Positions 15,843 through 24,177 of a DNA stretch of 64,000 bases are shown here, in pieces. A model generated the notes under the pieces. That model made no database searches. It was given only the letters and a program-made list of their open reading frames with translations, and was not told the DNA's origin. The position numbers and the translations under genes were made by a program. How positions within the stretch are numbered: the first letter of the stretch is position 1; each line of letters opens with the position of its first letter. This DNA comes from Heterotrichella gracilis (Eukaryota > Sar > Xanthophyceae > Tribonematales > Xanthonemataceae): the NCBI GenBank assembly GCA_032358255.1, contig JAULBX010000002.1, positions 372,001 through 436,000 on the forward strand. Reading direction: 5' to 3'.

Positions 15843-17125
15843 TGAGAAATTTATTTACTTCTTTTCTTATTTGCTTTTTTATATCCACGCAACTAAAAGG
15901 TCAAACGGTTACTGCACTTTCCCTTGCTAAAGAGATCATACAACATAATTTTAATTTTAAAGGTTTTGCGCTTAAACTAAATGATGATGTGGCGGATGAA
16001 AAAAGTGACCATTTATTGGTTGGTGAAATTCATGCCATTGAAAAAGAAGAAAAAGATCGTGATACACTCATTAACCGATTATTTGAACTGAAAGGAGTTG
16101 TATACGATGATAAAATGGGGATATTAATAACAACCGATAGAAATTATAAGATCAAACAAATTGCAAGATCGTTTATTGGTGAGAAAATAATTTACGACCC
16201 CATAAAAAAACAATTTACCATTGCTGCTCTTTTTTTCGATTATTTGAAAGTTGGCGAAAGATCTTTTTCTGCCTGGCAACCGGTGATCATTAAAACCGAT
16301 ATGCAATTAAGAGGCCAGGCTTGGTTTGTGCAAAGGCCTTATTCCTGCATTTTAAAGAATATTTTTATCGAAAAAGACGAGCTATTGCTCTTTACAAGAA
16401 GTAATATTGATAATGAAAATAATAAAAGTGATGAAAAAGCGGAGATCATCCGTGTGTCAACTTCAAAAGTGCATAAAGATGAAAAACGCGGATGGATAAA
16501 TGCATTTGATATTCTTTCTGTAACAGAAACGCCGCATAACGATAAGGGCAGATTAGAACTATCCGAAGTTTCGAGAAAAGATAACAGCTATTATTTTGCT
16601 ACTTCTAACCTGGATCAGTTTACTTTAAAGAACAGTAATCATTTATATCGCTTCACTAAAAATAAGCTTACAGAAATATCGCATTTTGCAGATGTATTAA
16701 AACAGAGTCAAAGTTATTCAGACTGGGTAAACATCAATGCATTTTTTGCAACTCAAGCAAATAATTACATTACACTTAGCCATATTGGTGCCAGTAAAAA
16801 AGGAATACAGTTTACTAAAACGGATACAAGTTTTAATATTCTACTTCAAAAAAAGATCCCATTAAATGATTATGCCGATTTTGATAAGATGATCTTACTG
16901 CCGAATAAAAATGTAGCTATACTTTCTGCAAGCACTGCAGGAACGTGGAGCTATTATTTATACAATGAAAACATGCAGCTGTTAAAAGAAATAGATTCAG
17001 GCGTTTCAAATAAATATCACCCACAAAATTTTAAATCCATTTCAAATAACAGCATTGAATGTATTTTTTATGTAAATAACGTATCCAAAAAAGATTGTCT
17101 TTTACAAATTTTGGACTTAAATTGA
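15839..17125 (+). CDS. Secreted protein of unknown function
   Basis: The 428-residue protein has a signal peptide (MMRNLFTSFLICFFISTQLKGQ) and no T9SS tail, lipobox or membrane segment, so it is probably periplasmic. Two adjacent ATGs (15839, 15842) overlap the previous stop. The sequence is strongly beta-rich with recurring hydrophobic-charged strands (NYYFATSNLDQFTL, NVAILSASTAGTWSYYLYN), suggestive of a beta-propeller. No family was recognised. Confidence 0.65.
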   Translation: MMRNLFTSFLICFFISTQLKGQTVTALSLAKEIIQHNFNFKGFALKLNDDVADEKSDHLLVGEIHAIEKEEKDRDTLINRLFELKGVVYDDKMGILITTDRNYKIKQIARSFIGEKIIYDPIKKQFTIAALFFDYLKVGERSFSAWQPVIIKTDMQLRGQAWFVQRPYSCILKNIFIEKDELLLFTRSNIDNENNKSDEKAEIIRVSTSKVHKDEKRGWINAFDILSVTETPHNDKGRLELSEVSRKDNSYYFATSNLDQFTLKNSNHLYRFTKNKLTEISHFADVLKQSQSYSDWVNINAFFATQANNYITLSHIGASKKGIQFTKTDTSFNILLQKKIPLNDYADFDKMILLPNKNVAILSASTAGTWSYYLYNENMQLLKEIDSGVSNKYHPQNFKSISNNSIECIFYVNNVSKKDCLLQILDLN

Positions 17126-17157
17126 ATTATAAATTTTGTGAAGAATTAGATCCCCCG

Positions 17158-17169
17158 GTTCGCGCGAAC
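17158..17169. repeat. Short palindrome GTTCGCGCGAAC
   Basis: A perfect 12-bp palindrome between two convergent genes. Its TTCGCGC/GCGCGAA core matches the arms of the REP-like element at 13541-13565, so it may be a remnant of the same family or act as a terminator stem. Confidence 0.4.
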
Positions 17170-17199
17170 ATGATATATTGGGGTGGTAACCGCTTTGTA

Positions 17200-17493
17200 T
17201 TAAGCCGTTTTCTTAATTATTTTGCGGTAATGATGATGTTTTCTTCTAACATTTATTGCTTTAAGTTCGGCTTCAATGTTATGACTGTTTTTCGGTAAAC
17301 GCGAAACCAGTACATACAATAAAAATAAAGCAAAGAAGAAAATGGCAGTTAAATAGAACACGAACATATTTTCTTTCATGGGATTGGATGCTATGCTCAG
17401 TGTATTTGCTGTTGTTGAAACTGCGAATAATAATATTGTGCTAACGAGAACTATTCTCCTTGGAATCCTTCTCACATTTTCTTTTGTTTCCAT
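17200..17493 (-). CDS. Small two-TM membrane protein
   Basis: A 97-residue frame with an ATG start, a basic N-terminus (METKENVRRIPRR), two hydrophobic segments (about 14-35 and 43-65) and a basic tail (VRRKHHHYRKIIKK), as expected for an inner-membrane hairpin with both ends inside. The family is unknown. It could be a chance frame, but the charge pattern around the helices favours a real gene. It is convergent with the gene ending at 17125. Confidence 0.5.
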   Translation of the reverse strand: METKENVRRIPRRIVLVSTILLFAVSTTANTLSIASNPMKENMFVFYLTAIFFFALFLLYVLVSRLPKNSHNIEAELKAINVRRKHHHYRKIIKKTA

Positions 17494-17694
17494 AATATAT
17501 ATTTATTTAGGTTGTTGTTTCTATCTATTTATACGTGTGTCGCAAGCAAAAGGAAAGTTTTTAAGGCCGGTTTTATATATCTGGTAAGTGGGCGCAAATA
17601 ACTGGTTTATCTTTTGCTAAGGTTGGTACATAAAACCGTTATGGCGGGTTGCCGGGGACAACAAAATTGACTATTTTTAAAACAATTAAAGCTC

Positions 17695-18309
17695 TTGAAA
17701 AAAACGCTCTGCATATTTATTTTATTCTCACTGGTGTTACTGCTATCCTGCGAAAACGATGGTTTTGCAACTGTTGAAGGTTATGTTTATGAATACGGCA
17801 CAAACGTTCCTATTCCAAACGTATATATAAGAATGAACAGGTATTCCAATGTTCTTTCCTACTCACCTTTTCGTTCAGCCACATCCGATCATAATGGTTA
17901 TTATAAAATAAAATATTTTAATAACTATTTTGGCGCACGCTACTATTTAGATGTTATCTCCGGCGAGCATAAATCGGTGTTGGGTTTAAATATTACTCAA
18001 CGAAAAAGTAATTTTATTACTTACTTAAATGCCTATACACATTATAAAATGCGCATCAAGAATAATTTACCTTATAACGTTACTGTAGTTGCTAACCTTA
18101 ACCCAGAAACTTCATTTTCACCTTATTTTTATGCACAAGCGAATAAGGATACTACATACCGTGTTGTTTATACTACAGTTGCAACTAAAGCTCTATCTTT
18201 TAGCTGGTATTATATAACTAACCCTACAACGACTTCTACAGTATTTTATGATACTATACCACCTACAAGTAAATTTGATACCATCACACATCTAATACAA
18301 GTAAATTAA
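17695..18309 (+). CDS. Lipoprotein with carboxypeptidase-like regulatory domain
   Basis: The start is a TTG at 17695, directly beginning the lipoprotein signal KKTLCIFILFSLVLLLSC, with the lipobox Cys at about residue 19. A beta-sandwich of the CarboxypepD-reg type follows (ATVEGYVYEYGTNVPIPNVYIRM, SDHNGYYKIKYF). The rest is beta-rich and unassigned. Its likely location is the periplasmic or outer face of the outer membrane. About 200 bases of non-coding DNA precede it. Confidence 0.7.
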   Translation: MKKTLCIFILFSLVLLLSCENDGFATVEGYVYEYGTNVPIPNVYIRMNRYSNVLSYSPFRSATSDHNGYYKIKYFNNYFGARYYLDVISGEHKSVLGLNITQRKSNFITYLNAYTHYKMRIKNNLPYNVTVVANLNPETSFSPYFYAQANKDTTYRVVYTTVATKALSFSWYYITNPTTTSTVFYDTIPPTSKFDTITHLIQVN

Positions 18310-18329
18310 TAACTATAAAATAGCAAACA

Positions 18330-18740
18330 ATGGAAACAATAACAGTTGAAACAACCGTTAAAGCACCGGTAGAAAAAGTTTGGAAATACTGGAGCGAACC
18401 GCAGCACGTTACAAAATGGTGTCAGGCATCAGATGATTGGCATGCGCCAAAAGCAGAGAACGACCTGCGCGTTGGTGGAAAATTTACTACCACCATGGCA
18501 GCAAAAGATGGTAGCTTTAGTTTTGACTTTGGTGGCACATATACAAAGGTTGAAACAAACAAGACCATTGAATACGACATGGATGAAACAAGAAAGGTAT
18601 GGATCAGCTTTTCGGGTAATGGCAATGAAACAAAAGTGGTTGAAACTTTTGTTCCGGAAAACCAAAATCCACTTGATATGCAAAAAGCAGGTTGGCAAGC
18701 CATACTTGACAGTTTTAAAAAATACACTGAAAATAATTAA
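18330..18740 (+). CDS. SRPBCC/AHSA1 domain protein
   Basis: The 136 residues form one START-like (Aha1 C-terminal type) domain: TVKAPVEKVWKYWSEPQHVTKW, GGKFTTTMAAKDG, and a C-terminal helix with GWQAILDSFKKY. Members bind hydrophobic ligands; the ligand here is unknown. The ATG follows the previous stop by 20 bases. Two long antisense frames here are shadows. Confidence 0.85.
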   Translation: METITVETTVKAPVEKVWKYWSEPQHVTKWCQASDDWHAPKAENDLRVGGKFTTTMAAKDGSFSFDFGGTYTKVETNKTIEYDMDETRKVWISFSGNGNETKVVETFVPENQNPLDMQKAGWQAILDSFKKYTENN

Positions 18741-18760
18741 CTGCATCTAAAAACGTAATT

Positions 18761-19369
18761 TTGTCTGTGAGTTTATTTGAAGCAGATCCAACCGAAAATT
18801 TATTACCCTTTGATGGTACCGTAAATTATTTCGGTAAAATAATGGATCATAAACAAGCAACAAATTATTATGAAACATTATTGAATACTATTGAATGGAA
18901 AAATGATGAAGCCGTGATTTACGGCAAACACATTATTACACCAAGAAAAGTAGCATGGTATGCCGATCAGAATTATCCTTACACTTACTCTAACACAACT
19001 AAACAGGCTTTATCCTGGACAAAAGAGCTTTTAGAATTAAAACAGTTAACAGAAAAAATGAGTGGCGCCACTTTTAATTCCTGCCTCCTGAATTTATACC
19101 ATAATGGTAATGAAGGTATGGCCTGGCACAGCGATGATGAAAAAGCGTTGCAAAAGCATGGCACAATAGCTTCTTTAAGTTTTGGCGCCGAACGGAAATT
19201 TGCCTTTAAACATAAACGAACAAAAGAAACCATTGCCTTGATATTGGAACACGGAAGTTTATTGCTGATGAAAGATGCCACCCAAACAAACTGGTTGCAC
19301 CGCTTGCCGCCAACAACAAAACTATTTCCACCAAGAATAAATTTGACGTTTAGAACTATAACAGTTTAA
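18761..19369 (+). CDS. AlkB-like 2-oxoglutarate/Fe(II) dioxygenase
   Basis: The 202-residue protein carries the AlkB signature: Fe-binding HxD in GMAWHSDDEKAL, the distal His in TNWLHRLPP and the 2-oxoglutarate-binding RxNxTFR motif (RINLTFRTI). It belongs to the family that repairs alkylated bases by oxidative demethylation. It resembles the ALKBH2/3-like bacterial branch, with the substrate-loop NYPYTYS. The start is TTG 18761 or GTG 18767; no ATG is available upstream of the conserved part. It probably follows the SRPBCC gene in one transcript. Confidence 0.9.
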   Translation: MSVSLFEADPTENLLPFDGTVNYFGKIMDHKQATNYYETLLNTIEWKNDEAVIYGKHIITPRKVAWYADQNYPYTYSNTTKQALSWTKELLELKQLTEKMSGATFNSCLLNLYHNGNEGMAWHSDDEKALQKHGTIASLSFGAERKFAFKHKRTKETIALILEHGSLLLMKDATQTNWLHRLPPTTKLFPPRINLTFRTITV

Positions 19370-19374
19370 AATTT

Positions 19375-19550
19375 TAACCACATAGAAACATAGATATGGG
19401 AACGACTGGATGCCAAAATAGATTCACATAAATTTCTTCGCAAAGCGAAGAAATTCTATGTTTTACTTTTGTTGAGCTCTTTAAAACCCTACTCTGCCGC
19501 TTCGCGCCAGCGCCTCCAAAGGAGGATAAAACTATGTGTCTATGTGGTTA
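19375..19550. mobile_element. MITE-like element with 19-bp terminal inverted repeats
   Basis: TAACCACATAGAAACATAG (19375-19393) and CTATGTGTCTATGTGGTTA (19532-19550) are inverted repeats with one mismatch and bound a 176-bp non-coding segment. Inside are a hairpin with 11-base arms AATTTCTTCGC/GCGAAGAAATT (19431-19455) and CCTCC/GGAGG (19513-19525). The ends begin and finish with TA, compatible with a TA target duplication. There is no transposase, so it would be non-autonomous. The right end lies 30 bases before the VOC gene. Confidence 0.65.
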
Positions 19551-19580
19551 TATTTCTTATTTTTACTCAAAATAAAAGTT

Positions 19581-19973
19581 ATGATAAAATTTGCCTACAC
19601 CATTTTTTACGTAAAAGACGTAACCAAAACAATTGAGTTTTATGAAAACGCTTTTGGTTTTAAACGTAAATTTATTGCAGGAGAAAATGAGTATGGCGAA
19701 TTAGCAACCGGCGATACCACCCTTTCTTTTTGTGCGATAGAATTAGCAAACAAAAATCTCTCCAAAGGATTTGTCGAAAGCGAACAGGGCAAAAAGCCCT
19801 TTGGAATGGAAATAGGTTTTACTACCGATGATGTAGAAAAAACAGTTAATGACGCCGTAAAAGCGGGCGCCATTTTAGTTGAGAAAGCAAAAACAAAGCC
19901 CTGGGGACAAGTTGTTGCTTATGTTACAGACCTTAATGGTTTTTTGATCGAGATCTGTACACCTATGGAGTAA
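19581..19973 (+). CDS. VOC-family (glyoxalase-like) protein
   Basis: The ATG at 19581 (MIKFAYTIFYVKDV) is preferred over a longer frame starting inside the MITE-like repeat. The 130 residues form a paired beta-alpha-beta-beta-beta metal-binding fold: FYVKDVTKTIEFYENAFGF, then GMEIGFTTDDVEKTVNDAV, ending in VTDLNGFLIEICTP with the usual metal-ligand Glu. Function within the superfamily (glyoxalase, dioxygenase or resistance protein) is not resolved. Confidence 0.85.
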   Translation: MIKFAYTIFYVKDVTKTIEFYENAFGFKRKFIAGENEYGELATGDTTLSFCAIELANKNLSKGFVESEQGKKPFGMEIGFTTDDVEKTVNDAVKAGAILVEKAKTKPWGQVVAYVTDLNGFLIEICTPME

Positions 19974-20095
19974 GTATTTACTCGATAAAACCGTTCTCCC
20001 GCTCAATATAAAATTATTTACTCCTTAAACCGGACAGCACACTAATTTTTAGCGGCTTTATAGTCATTCATCTAAAAATTATTTAGTGGTATCGT

Positions 20096-20103
20096 TACAT
20101 TTG
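20096..20103 (+). promoter_or_regulatory. -7 promoter element with upstream inverted repeat
   Basis: TACATTTG lies 23 bases before the ATG at 20126. Upstream, AATTTTTAG (20044-20052) and CTAAAAATT (20072-20080) form an inverted repeat around the -33 region, where no TTG is present. That is consistent with an activator-dependent promoter. Confidence 0.45.
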
Positions 20104-20125
20104 AAAAAATTTAAACCTATTTCAA

Positions 20126-20830
20126 ATGAAAAAACTTCTATTCTCTTTTGCTATGTTATTTGCTTTTGTTGCAAATTCACAAGTAGCTTGTAACCAATCG
20201 GCATACTCGGCCATGCATACTTTTACTGCAGGCACTTCGGTAAATACGTATACCGAATCAACCCAAACGCTTTTGTTGTGTAACAATGCTGTAGTATGGG
20301 ATACATTAAGCAGTGGCGCAAGCGGTTTTTGTAGGGTTGGTGTTTTAAAAGCAAATTCGGCTTACCATGTAAGATCAAAAGGTTGTGGCAACCTTTATGT
20401 TGTAAACACGTCAACTGTTTATATTATGGCGGGTTCAACAACTGCCTGCAATATTATCGTTGAACCAGGAGCAACAATTGTTAACCAAAGCACTTTAACA
20501 CTAAATACCTCCAGCTGTTCCGCCATTGTAACACCGTCTGCTAATTGCAGCATAGCAACCTCTGTCGTAGAAAATAAATTAAATAGCGGCAAACTAAATG
20601 TTTATCCAAATCCTGCAAACAGTAATATCAATATTGAAACTATTTCTGGTGCTTTTAACGAAAGCGAAATAAGTATCTTTAATTTATTAGGTGCAAAAGT
20701 TTACAGCAAAAATTTCCTTCCTTCTAAAAAAATACAATTAGAATTAAACAGCCTTGAAAGTGGCGTTTATTATTTATCCGTCAATTCTAACGACATAAAA
20801 GAAGTAAGAAAAATAATTATTGCAAGATAA
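20126..20830 (+). CDS. Small secreted T9SS protein
   Basis: The 234-residue protein has a signal peptide (MKKLLFSFAMLFAFVANSQ), a Cys- and Thr/Ser-rich beta-helix-like stretch of 130 residues (VVNTSTVYIMAGSTTACNIIVEPGA is its repeating style) and a T9SS type A sorting domain (LNVYPNPANSNINIE, GVYYLSV, KKIIIAR-type end). It has six or more cysteines that could pair outside the cell. The family is not recognised. It is a single gene with its own promoter and a strong terminator. Confidence 0.75.
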   Translation: MKKLLFSFAMLFAFVANSQVACNQSAYSAMHTFTAGTSVNTYTESTQTLLLCNNAVVWDTLSSGASGFCRVGVLKANSAYHVRSKGCGNLYVVNTSTVYIMAGSTTACNIIVEPGATIVNQSTLTLNTSSCSAIVTPSANCSIATSVVENKLNSGKLNVYPNPANSNINIETISGAFNESEISIFNLLGAKVYSKNFLPSKKIQLELNSLESGVYYLSVNSNDIKEVRKIIIAR

Positions 20831-20856
20831 GAACCATTTCAAATGGCGCATATCAG

Positions 20857-20886
20857 GAGGCAGCAAGTAAGCTGCCTCTTTTTTTT
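20857..20886 (+). terminator. Intrinsic terminator
   Basis: GAGGCAGC (20857-20864), a 6-base loop, GCTGCCTC (20871-20878), then eight T. It follows the T9SS gene and separates it from the ECF locus. Confidence 0.92.
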
Positions 20887-20919
20887 GCCTTTTGGTTAAA
20901 CATTTGTATCTTTAAGAAC

Positions 20920-21432
20920 ATGAGAAAATTACAATTTACATTTTCGATCGCAGGCCTGTTACTTTTTTTTGCCGGCTGCAATTCCGAAACAAACGAAAAG
21001 GTACACCTTCCGAGCCCGGTATATAATTATGCAAAAATAGAAGACAGTCTGTTTACCATTAAACAATCGGTATATGTTCCTATTTATTCGAATATCTATT
21101 TAATGGATGGATCTAAAACGCAGCAATTATCTGCTACTTTAAGTGTTCGCAATATTAGTTTTAAAGATAGTATTTACGTTACCAGCGTAAATTATTATGG
21201 CTCGCAGGGCGAGTTATTAAAAGAGTATACTAAGTCTACTATTTTGGTTAAGCCCATGAGTTCGATAGAATTTGTTGTTGAGCAAGCCGAAACAAAAGGC
21301 GGGCCCGGTGCTAATTTTGTAGTAAATTGGGGCGCTGTAAGATCGGCAAACAGTCCATTGATACAAGCGATCATAAATAATAATAGTCACGCAAGTGTTT
21401 CTTTTGTTACTTATGGAATTGTAATTAAATAA
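20920..21432 (+). CDS. DUF3124 lipoprotein
   Basis: The lipoprotein signal ends in LLLFFAGC (lipobox Cys about residue 20). The mature 150 residues match DUF3124: QSVYVPIYSNIYLMDG, LSATLSVRNIS, FVVEQAETKGGPGANFVVNW. It lies 12 bases before the ECF sigma gene and is likely co-transcribed with it, placing an outer-membrane lipoprotein at the head of the copper-associated locus. Biochemical function is unknown. Confidence 0.82.
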   Translation: MRKLQFTFSIAGLLLFFAGCNSETNEKVHLPSPVYNYAKIEDSLFTIKQSVYVPIYSNIYLMDGSKTQQLSATLSVRNISFKDSIYVTSVNYYGSQGELLKEYTKSTILVKPMSSIEFVVEQAETKGGPGANFVVNWGAVRSANSPLIQAIINNNSHASVSFVTYGIVIK

Positions 21433-21444
21433 TTTTAGGCTTAC

Positions 21445-21990
21445 ATGCCAGACGATCCGGAATTTAAAGCGTTATATGAAAAACATGGGGCAATGGTTTA
21501 TAACCTTTGCTTAAAGTATTTACAAAATGTTGAGGATGCCGAAGATGTAACGCAGGAAGTTTTTATCGCTATTCATAATTCATTACACCAGTTTAAAGGC
21601 GAATCAAAAATTTCAACCTGGATCTATCGTATTGCAGTAACGCGCTCTTTAGAATTTTTAAGAGCTAAGAATCGCAAAAAAAGATTCGCTTTTTTTCAAA
21701 ATATATTTTCGAACGAAAAAGGAGAAGTAAAAATTGAAGCCCCTCATTTTATGCACCCCGGGGTAGAATTAGAAAATAAACAGCGGGCTGCCATTTTATT
21801 TGCCGCTATAGATAAACTTCCCGAAAATCAAAAAACGGCTTTTATTTTAAGTAAGCTCGAAGATCTGAGTTACGCCGAAATAGCCTCGGTAATGGGGGTC
21901 TCGATTCCGTCCGTAGAATCACTTCTTTTTAGGGCAAAACAGAATCTCCAGAAGATTTTGGGGGATTATTACGAAAAAAATGAAAAATGA
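21445..21990 (+). CDS. ECF-type RNA polymerase sigma factor
   Basis: The 181 residues have sigma region 2 (YNLCLKYLQNVEDAEDVTQEVFIAIHNSL, with WIYRIAVTRSLEFLR) and region 4 (LPENQKTAFILSKLEDLSYAEIASVMGVSIPSVESLLFRAKQNLQ). It is followed by a putative membrane anti-sigma gene and a periplasmic metal-sensor-like gene. It probably recognises the CCGCAAG-N16-CATCTAAC motif found twice, before the anti-sigma gene and before the YHYH gene. Its own expression probably comes from the DUF3124 promoter. Confidence 0.93.
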   Translation: MPDDPEFKALYEKHGAMVYNLCLKYLQNVEDAEDVTQEVFIAIHNSLHQFKGESKISTWIYRIAVTRSLEFLRAKNRKKRFAFFQNIFSNEKGEVKIEAPHFMHPGVELENKQRAAILFAAIDKLPENQKTAFILSKLEDLSYAEIASVMGVSIPSVESLLFRAKQNLQKILGDYYEKNEK

Positions 21991-22022
21991 CCGCAAGTTT
22001 TTAAAACAATAAACATCTAACC
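21991..22022 (+). promoter_or_regulatory. ECF-dependent promoter motif, copy 1
   Basis: CCGCAAGTTTTTAAA begins at 21991 and CATCTAACC at 22014. The same two boxes with the same 23-base offset recur at 22800-22830. The site lies directly after the sigma gene and before the anti-sigma gene. Confidence 0.7.
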
Positions 22023-22026
22023 ATAT

Positions 22027-22311
22027 ATGAACGCCAAAGAAAAATGGATACAGGATACCGAAAACAGTCTTAACAGCTTGAAGCCGGCTGAAGTAAATCC
22101 TTACCTCTACTCTAAGATACTTGATCGTTTAAGTGCCAAAACCGAAGTAGCGCCTTCCAAATTAGTTTGGGCAGCAGCTGCATCATTTGTTGTTCTTGTT
22201 CTTTTAAACGTTTTTGTTTTAAGAACAAATACCTCTAAAAAAAGTTCTGAATTGCAAACATTGGCCCAACAGTACCATTTATTAAACGATAACATTATTA
22301 ATTATAACTGA
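22027..22311 (+). CDS. Putative membrane anti-sigma factor
   Basis: The 94-residue protein has a short cytoplasmic N-terminal part (WIQDTENSLNSLKPAEVNPYLYSKIL), one membrane segment (about 47-66) and a short periplasmic coiled tail. This is the layout of small anti-sigma factors next to ECF genes in Bacteroidota. The function is inferred from position and topology, not from a recognised zinc motif. Confidence 0.75.
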   Translation: MNAKEKWIQDTENSLNSLKPAEVNPYLYSKILDRLSAKTEVAPSKLVWAAAASFVVLVLLNVFVLRTNTSKKSSELQTLAQQYHLLNDNIINYN

Positions 22312-22316
22312 TCGTC

Positions 22317-22787
22317 ATGAATAAAACAAAACTGTTAAGTATTGCAGTTATTGGCTTACTGCTAATTAACCTAGGGACTTTGGCGCTTATGTTCTTTAGA
22401 TCAGGTCCGCAGCATTCTGATCGTCCTCCGCGTGGCGAGGGGCCAAAAAAAATAATTATAGAACGTTTAAATTTTGATACCGAACAACAAAAGCAATATG
22501 AAGTAATTATTGCAGACCATCGCAGCAAGATGCATGAGTTAAATAAAAACTCAAGAGAGTTGCATGATGAACTATACTCCCTTTTAACCAATACTACGAT
22601 CGATAAAGCCAAAGCAGATTCTATTATCCTGAATATTTCCGAAAATCAAAAAAACCTTGATAATTTAAATTTTGATCATTTTCAAAAAATAAAAGCTATT
22701 TGCAAGGATAAACAGCTTGAAAATTTTAATAACCTGGTGCAGGACCTTACGCACCTTTTTGCCCCGCATGGTGGGCCACCAAAATAA
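22317..22787 (+). CDS. CpxP/CnrX-like periplasmic metal-sensor protein
   Basis: The 156 residues have a signal anchor (5-27) and an all-helical periplasmic domain. FDTEQQKQYEVIIADHRSKMHELNKNSRELHDELYSLL is the hallmark helical hairpin of the Spy/CpxP/CnrX (heavy-metal-sensor) superfamily; the protein ends in a His/Pro-rich tail (LFAPHGGPP). In CnrYXH such a protein senses metal and controls an anti-sigma factor. Position right after the anti-sigma gene supports the same wiring here. Candidate metal ligands include His and Met residues in DHRSKMHEL. Confidence 0.8.
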   Translation: MNKTKLLSIAVIGLLLINLGTLALMFFRSGPQHSDRPPRGEGPKKIIIERLNFDTEQQKQYEVIIADHRSKMHELNKNSRELHDELYSLLTNTTIDKAKADSIILNISENQKNLDNLNFDHFQKIKAICKDKQLENFNNLVQDLTHLFAPHGGPPK

Positions 22788-22799
22788 ATCATACATTAA

Positions 22800-22830
22800 C
22801 CGCAAGTTTTTAAATCAAAGAGCATCTAAC
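22800..22830 (+). promoter_or_regulatory. ECF-dependent promoter motif, copy 2
   Basis: CCGCAAGTTTTTAAA (from 22800) and CATCTAAC (22823-22830), identical in text and spacing to copy 1. The site stands 25 bases before the ATG of the YHYH gene and would drive the oxidase and MbnP/MbnH genes. Confidence 0.7.
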
Positions 22831-22854
22831 TATTAAAGCAAGAAATCCAATCTT

Positions 22855-24150
22855 ATGAAAAAAATAATCCTATCCCTTTCCATTAGCGCATTTGCAGTAA
22901 ATGCTGAGGCACAACTAAGTCCTTTAATAACCTCGTGGGCAATTAATACAACCAGCGCAACCGGTTACAATAGTTTGCCATCTAATGTGCAAACCGTTCA
23001 GTATTCGGCAACACAGGTTTATGTGAGTGCTTCTTGTATTCCGGGTTACAACATTGGACCGTGGACAGCTAACCCAAACATTCCAACCAATCAAAATTTT
23101 GTTTGCAAGTTTACTTTGGCGCCGGTTCAAAATACCTCAACGCCAATATTTACCGCGTTAGGTAATATGGGACTTTGGAGCAATGGTGTTGCCATTTTTA
23201 ATCCAAAAGATGGACAGTATTGGAATGGCAGTGCGTTTACAATGGGTGCAACTACAACCGGTTTTAACCGAAACGCTTTGGTATATGAAGGTGTTAGTTT
23301 TGACGCTTGCCTGGGTCATCCGGCTCCAAACGGAGCTTACCACAATCACGTTAACCCAAGCTGTTTATATAATTCAACTTTAACAACGGTGCATTCACCA
23401 ATTATTGGTTATGCTTTTGATGGCTTTCCGGTTTATGGTGCATATGCATACACTAATACAAATGGTACAGGTGCAATAAAAAGAATGACACCAAGTTTTG
23501 TTTTAGCTCCTGCAACTGGTTCTGTTCTGTTAGGTGCCAACTCAGCTTCAGCAGCAGCATCACCGACTACACCAACCACACGTAATGGTGGTCCGCCGGT
23601 AAATGCAACTTATCCTTTAGGAAATATGTTAGAAGATTATGTTTATGTAGCAGGTTCTGGCGATCTTGATTTTCATAACGGACGTTTCTGCGTTACTCCG
23701 GAATATCCTGCAGGAACTTATGCGTATTTTGTAACTATTGATGCTACTGGTTATCCTATTTATCCGTTTGTACTTGGGCCAACGTATTACGGAACCGTGC
23801 AAGCCGGCAATACAGGGCCAACCGGAAGCCATGTGGTAATAAGCGAAGCAACCACTGTGTATACACCATCATCAACTGGTTTGAACGATCAGCAAAAACT
23901 TCCAATTAAATTTACGGTAATGCCAAATCCAACGCAGGATTATTTATTTATTTATATGGATGTGGAAAGTAAAAATAATGTAAAAGGTAAATTGATTGAT
24001 AATAAAGGAAGAACTGTGAGAACAATAGATTATCTGCAACCAAGCATTGCTTATTCTTTAGACATGACAGAACTTTCTAATGGCATCTATTTTTTGATAT
24101 TAGAATCGGATAACCAAAAAACAACACAAAAAATTATTAAGTCAAATTAG
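22855..24150 (+). CDS. YHYH-domain secreted protein with T9SS tail
   Basis: The 431-residue protein has a signal peptide (to about residue 19), a YHYH domain and a T9SS type A tail (FTVMPNPTQDYLFIYM, then IIKSN). The domain shows DACLGHPAPNGAYHNHVNP at about 150-168, then GYAFDGFPVYG and LDFHNGRFCVTPEYPAGTYAYFVT. The conserved His/Cys/Asp residues suggest a metal site; no activity is established for the family. Its place in front of a multicopper oxidase and MbnP/MbnH genes points to copper handling at the surface. Confidence 0.87.
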   Translation: MKKIILSLSISAFAVNAEAQLSPLITSWAINTTSATGYNSLPSNVQTVQYSATQVYVSASCIPGYNIGPWTANPNIPTNQNFVCKFTLAPVQNTSTPIFTALGNMGLWSNGVAIFNPKDGQYWNGSAFTMGATTTGFNRNALVYEGVSFDACLGHPAPNGAYHNHVNPSCLYNSTLTTVHSPIIGYAFDGFPVYGAYAYTNTNGTGAIKRMTPSFVLAPATGSVLLGANSASAAASPTTPTTRNGGPPVNATYPLGNMLEDYVYVAGSGDLDFHNGRFCVTPEYPAGTYAYFVTIDATGYPIYPFVLGPTYYGTVQAGNTGPTGSHVVISEATTVYTPSSTGLNDQQKLPIKFTVMPNPTQDYLFIYMDVESKNNVKGKLIDNKGRTVRTIDYLQPSIAYSLDMTELSNGIYFLILESDNQKTTQKIIKSN

Positions 24151-24177
24151 TATTCTCAATTTATTAGATCTCCAATA

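Noticed and set aside
17095-17587. Plus-strand frames 17095-17298 and 17378-17587
   Set aside because: They overlap the end of the secreted-protein gene and the small two-TM gene on the other strand; the minus-strand frame has the better charge and helix pattern.
18422-18750. Three overlapping frames of about 100 codons on both strands
   Set aside because: They overlap the clearly conserved SRPBCC gene and have no family pattern.
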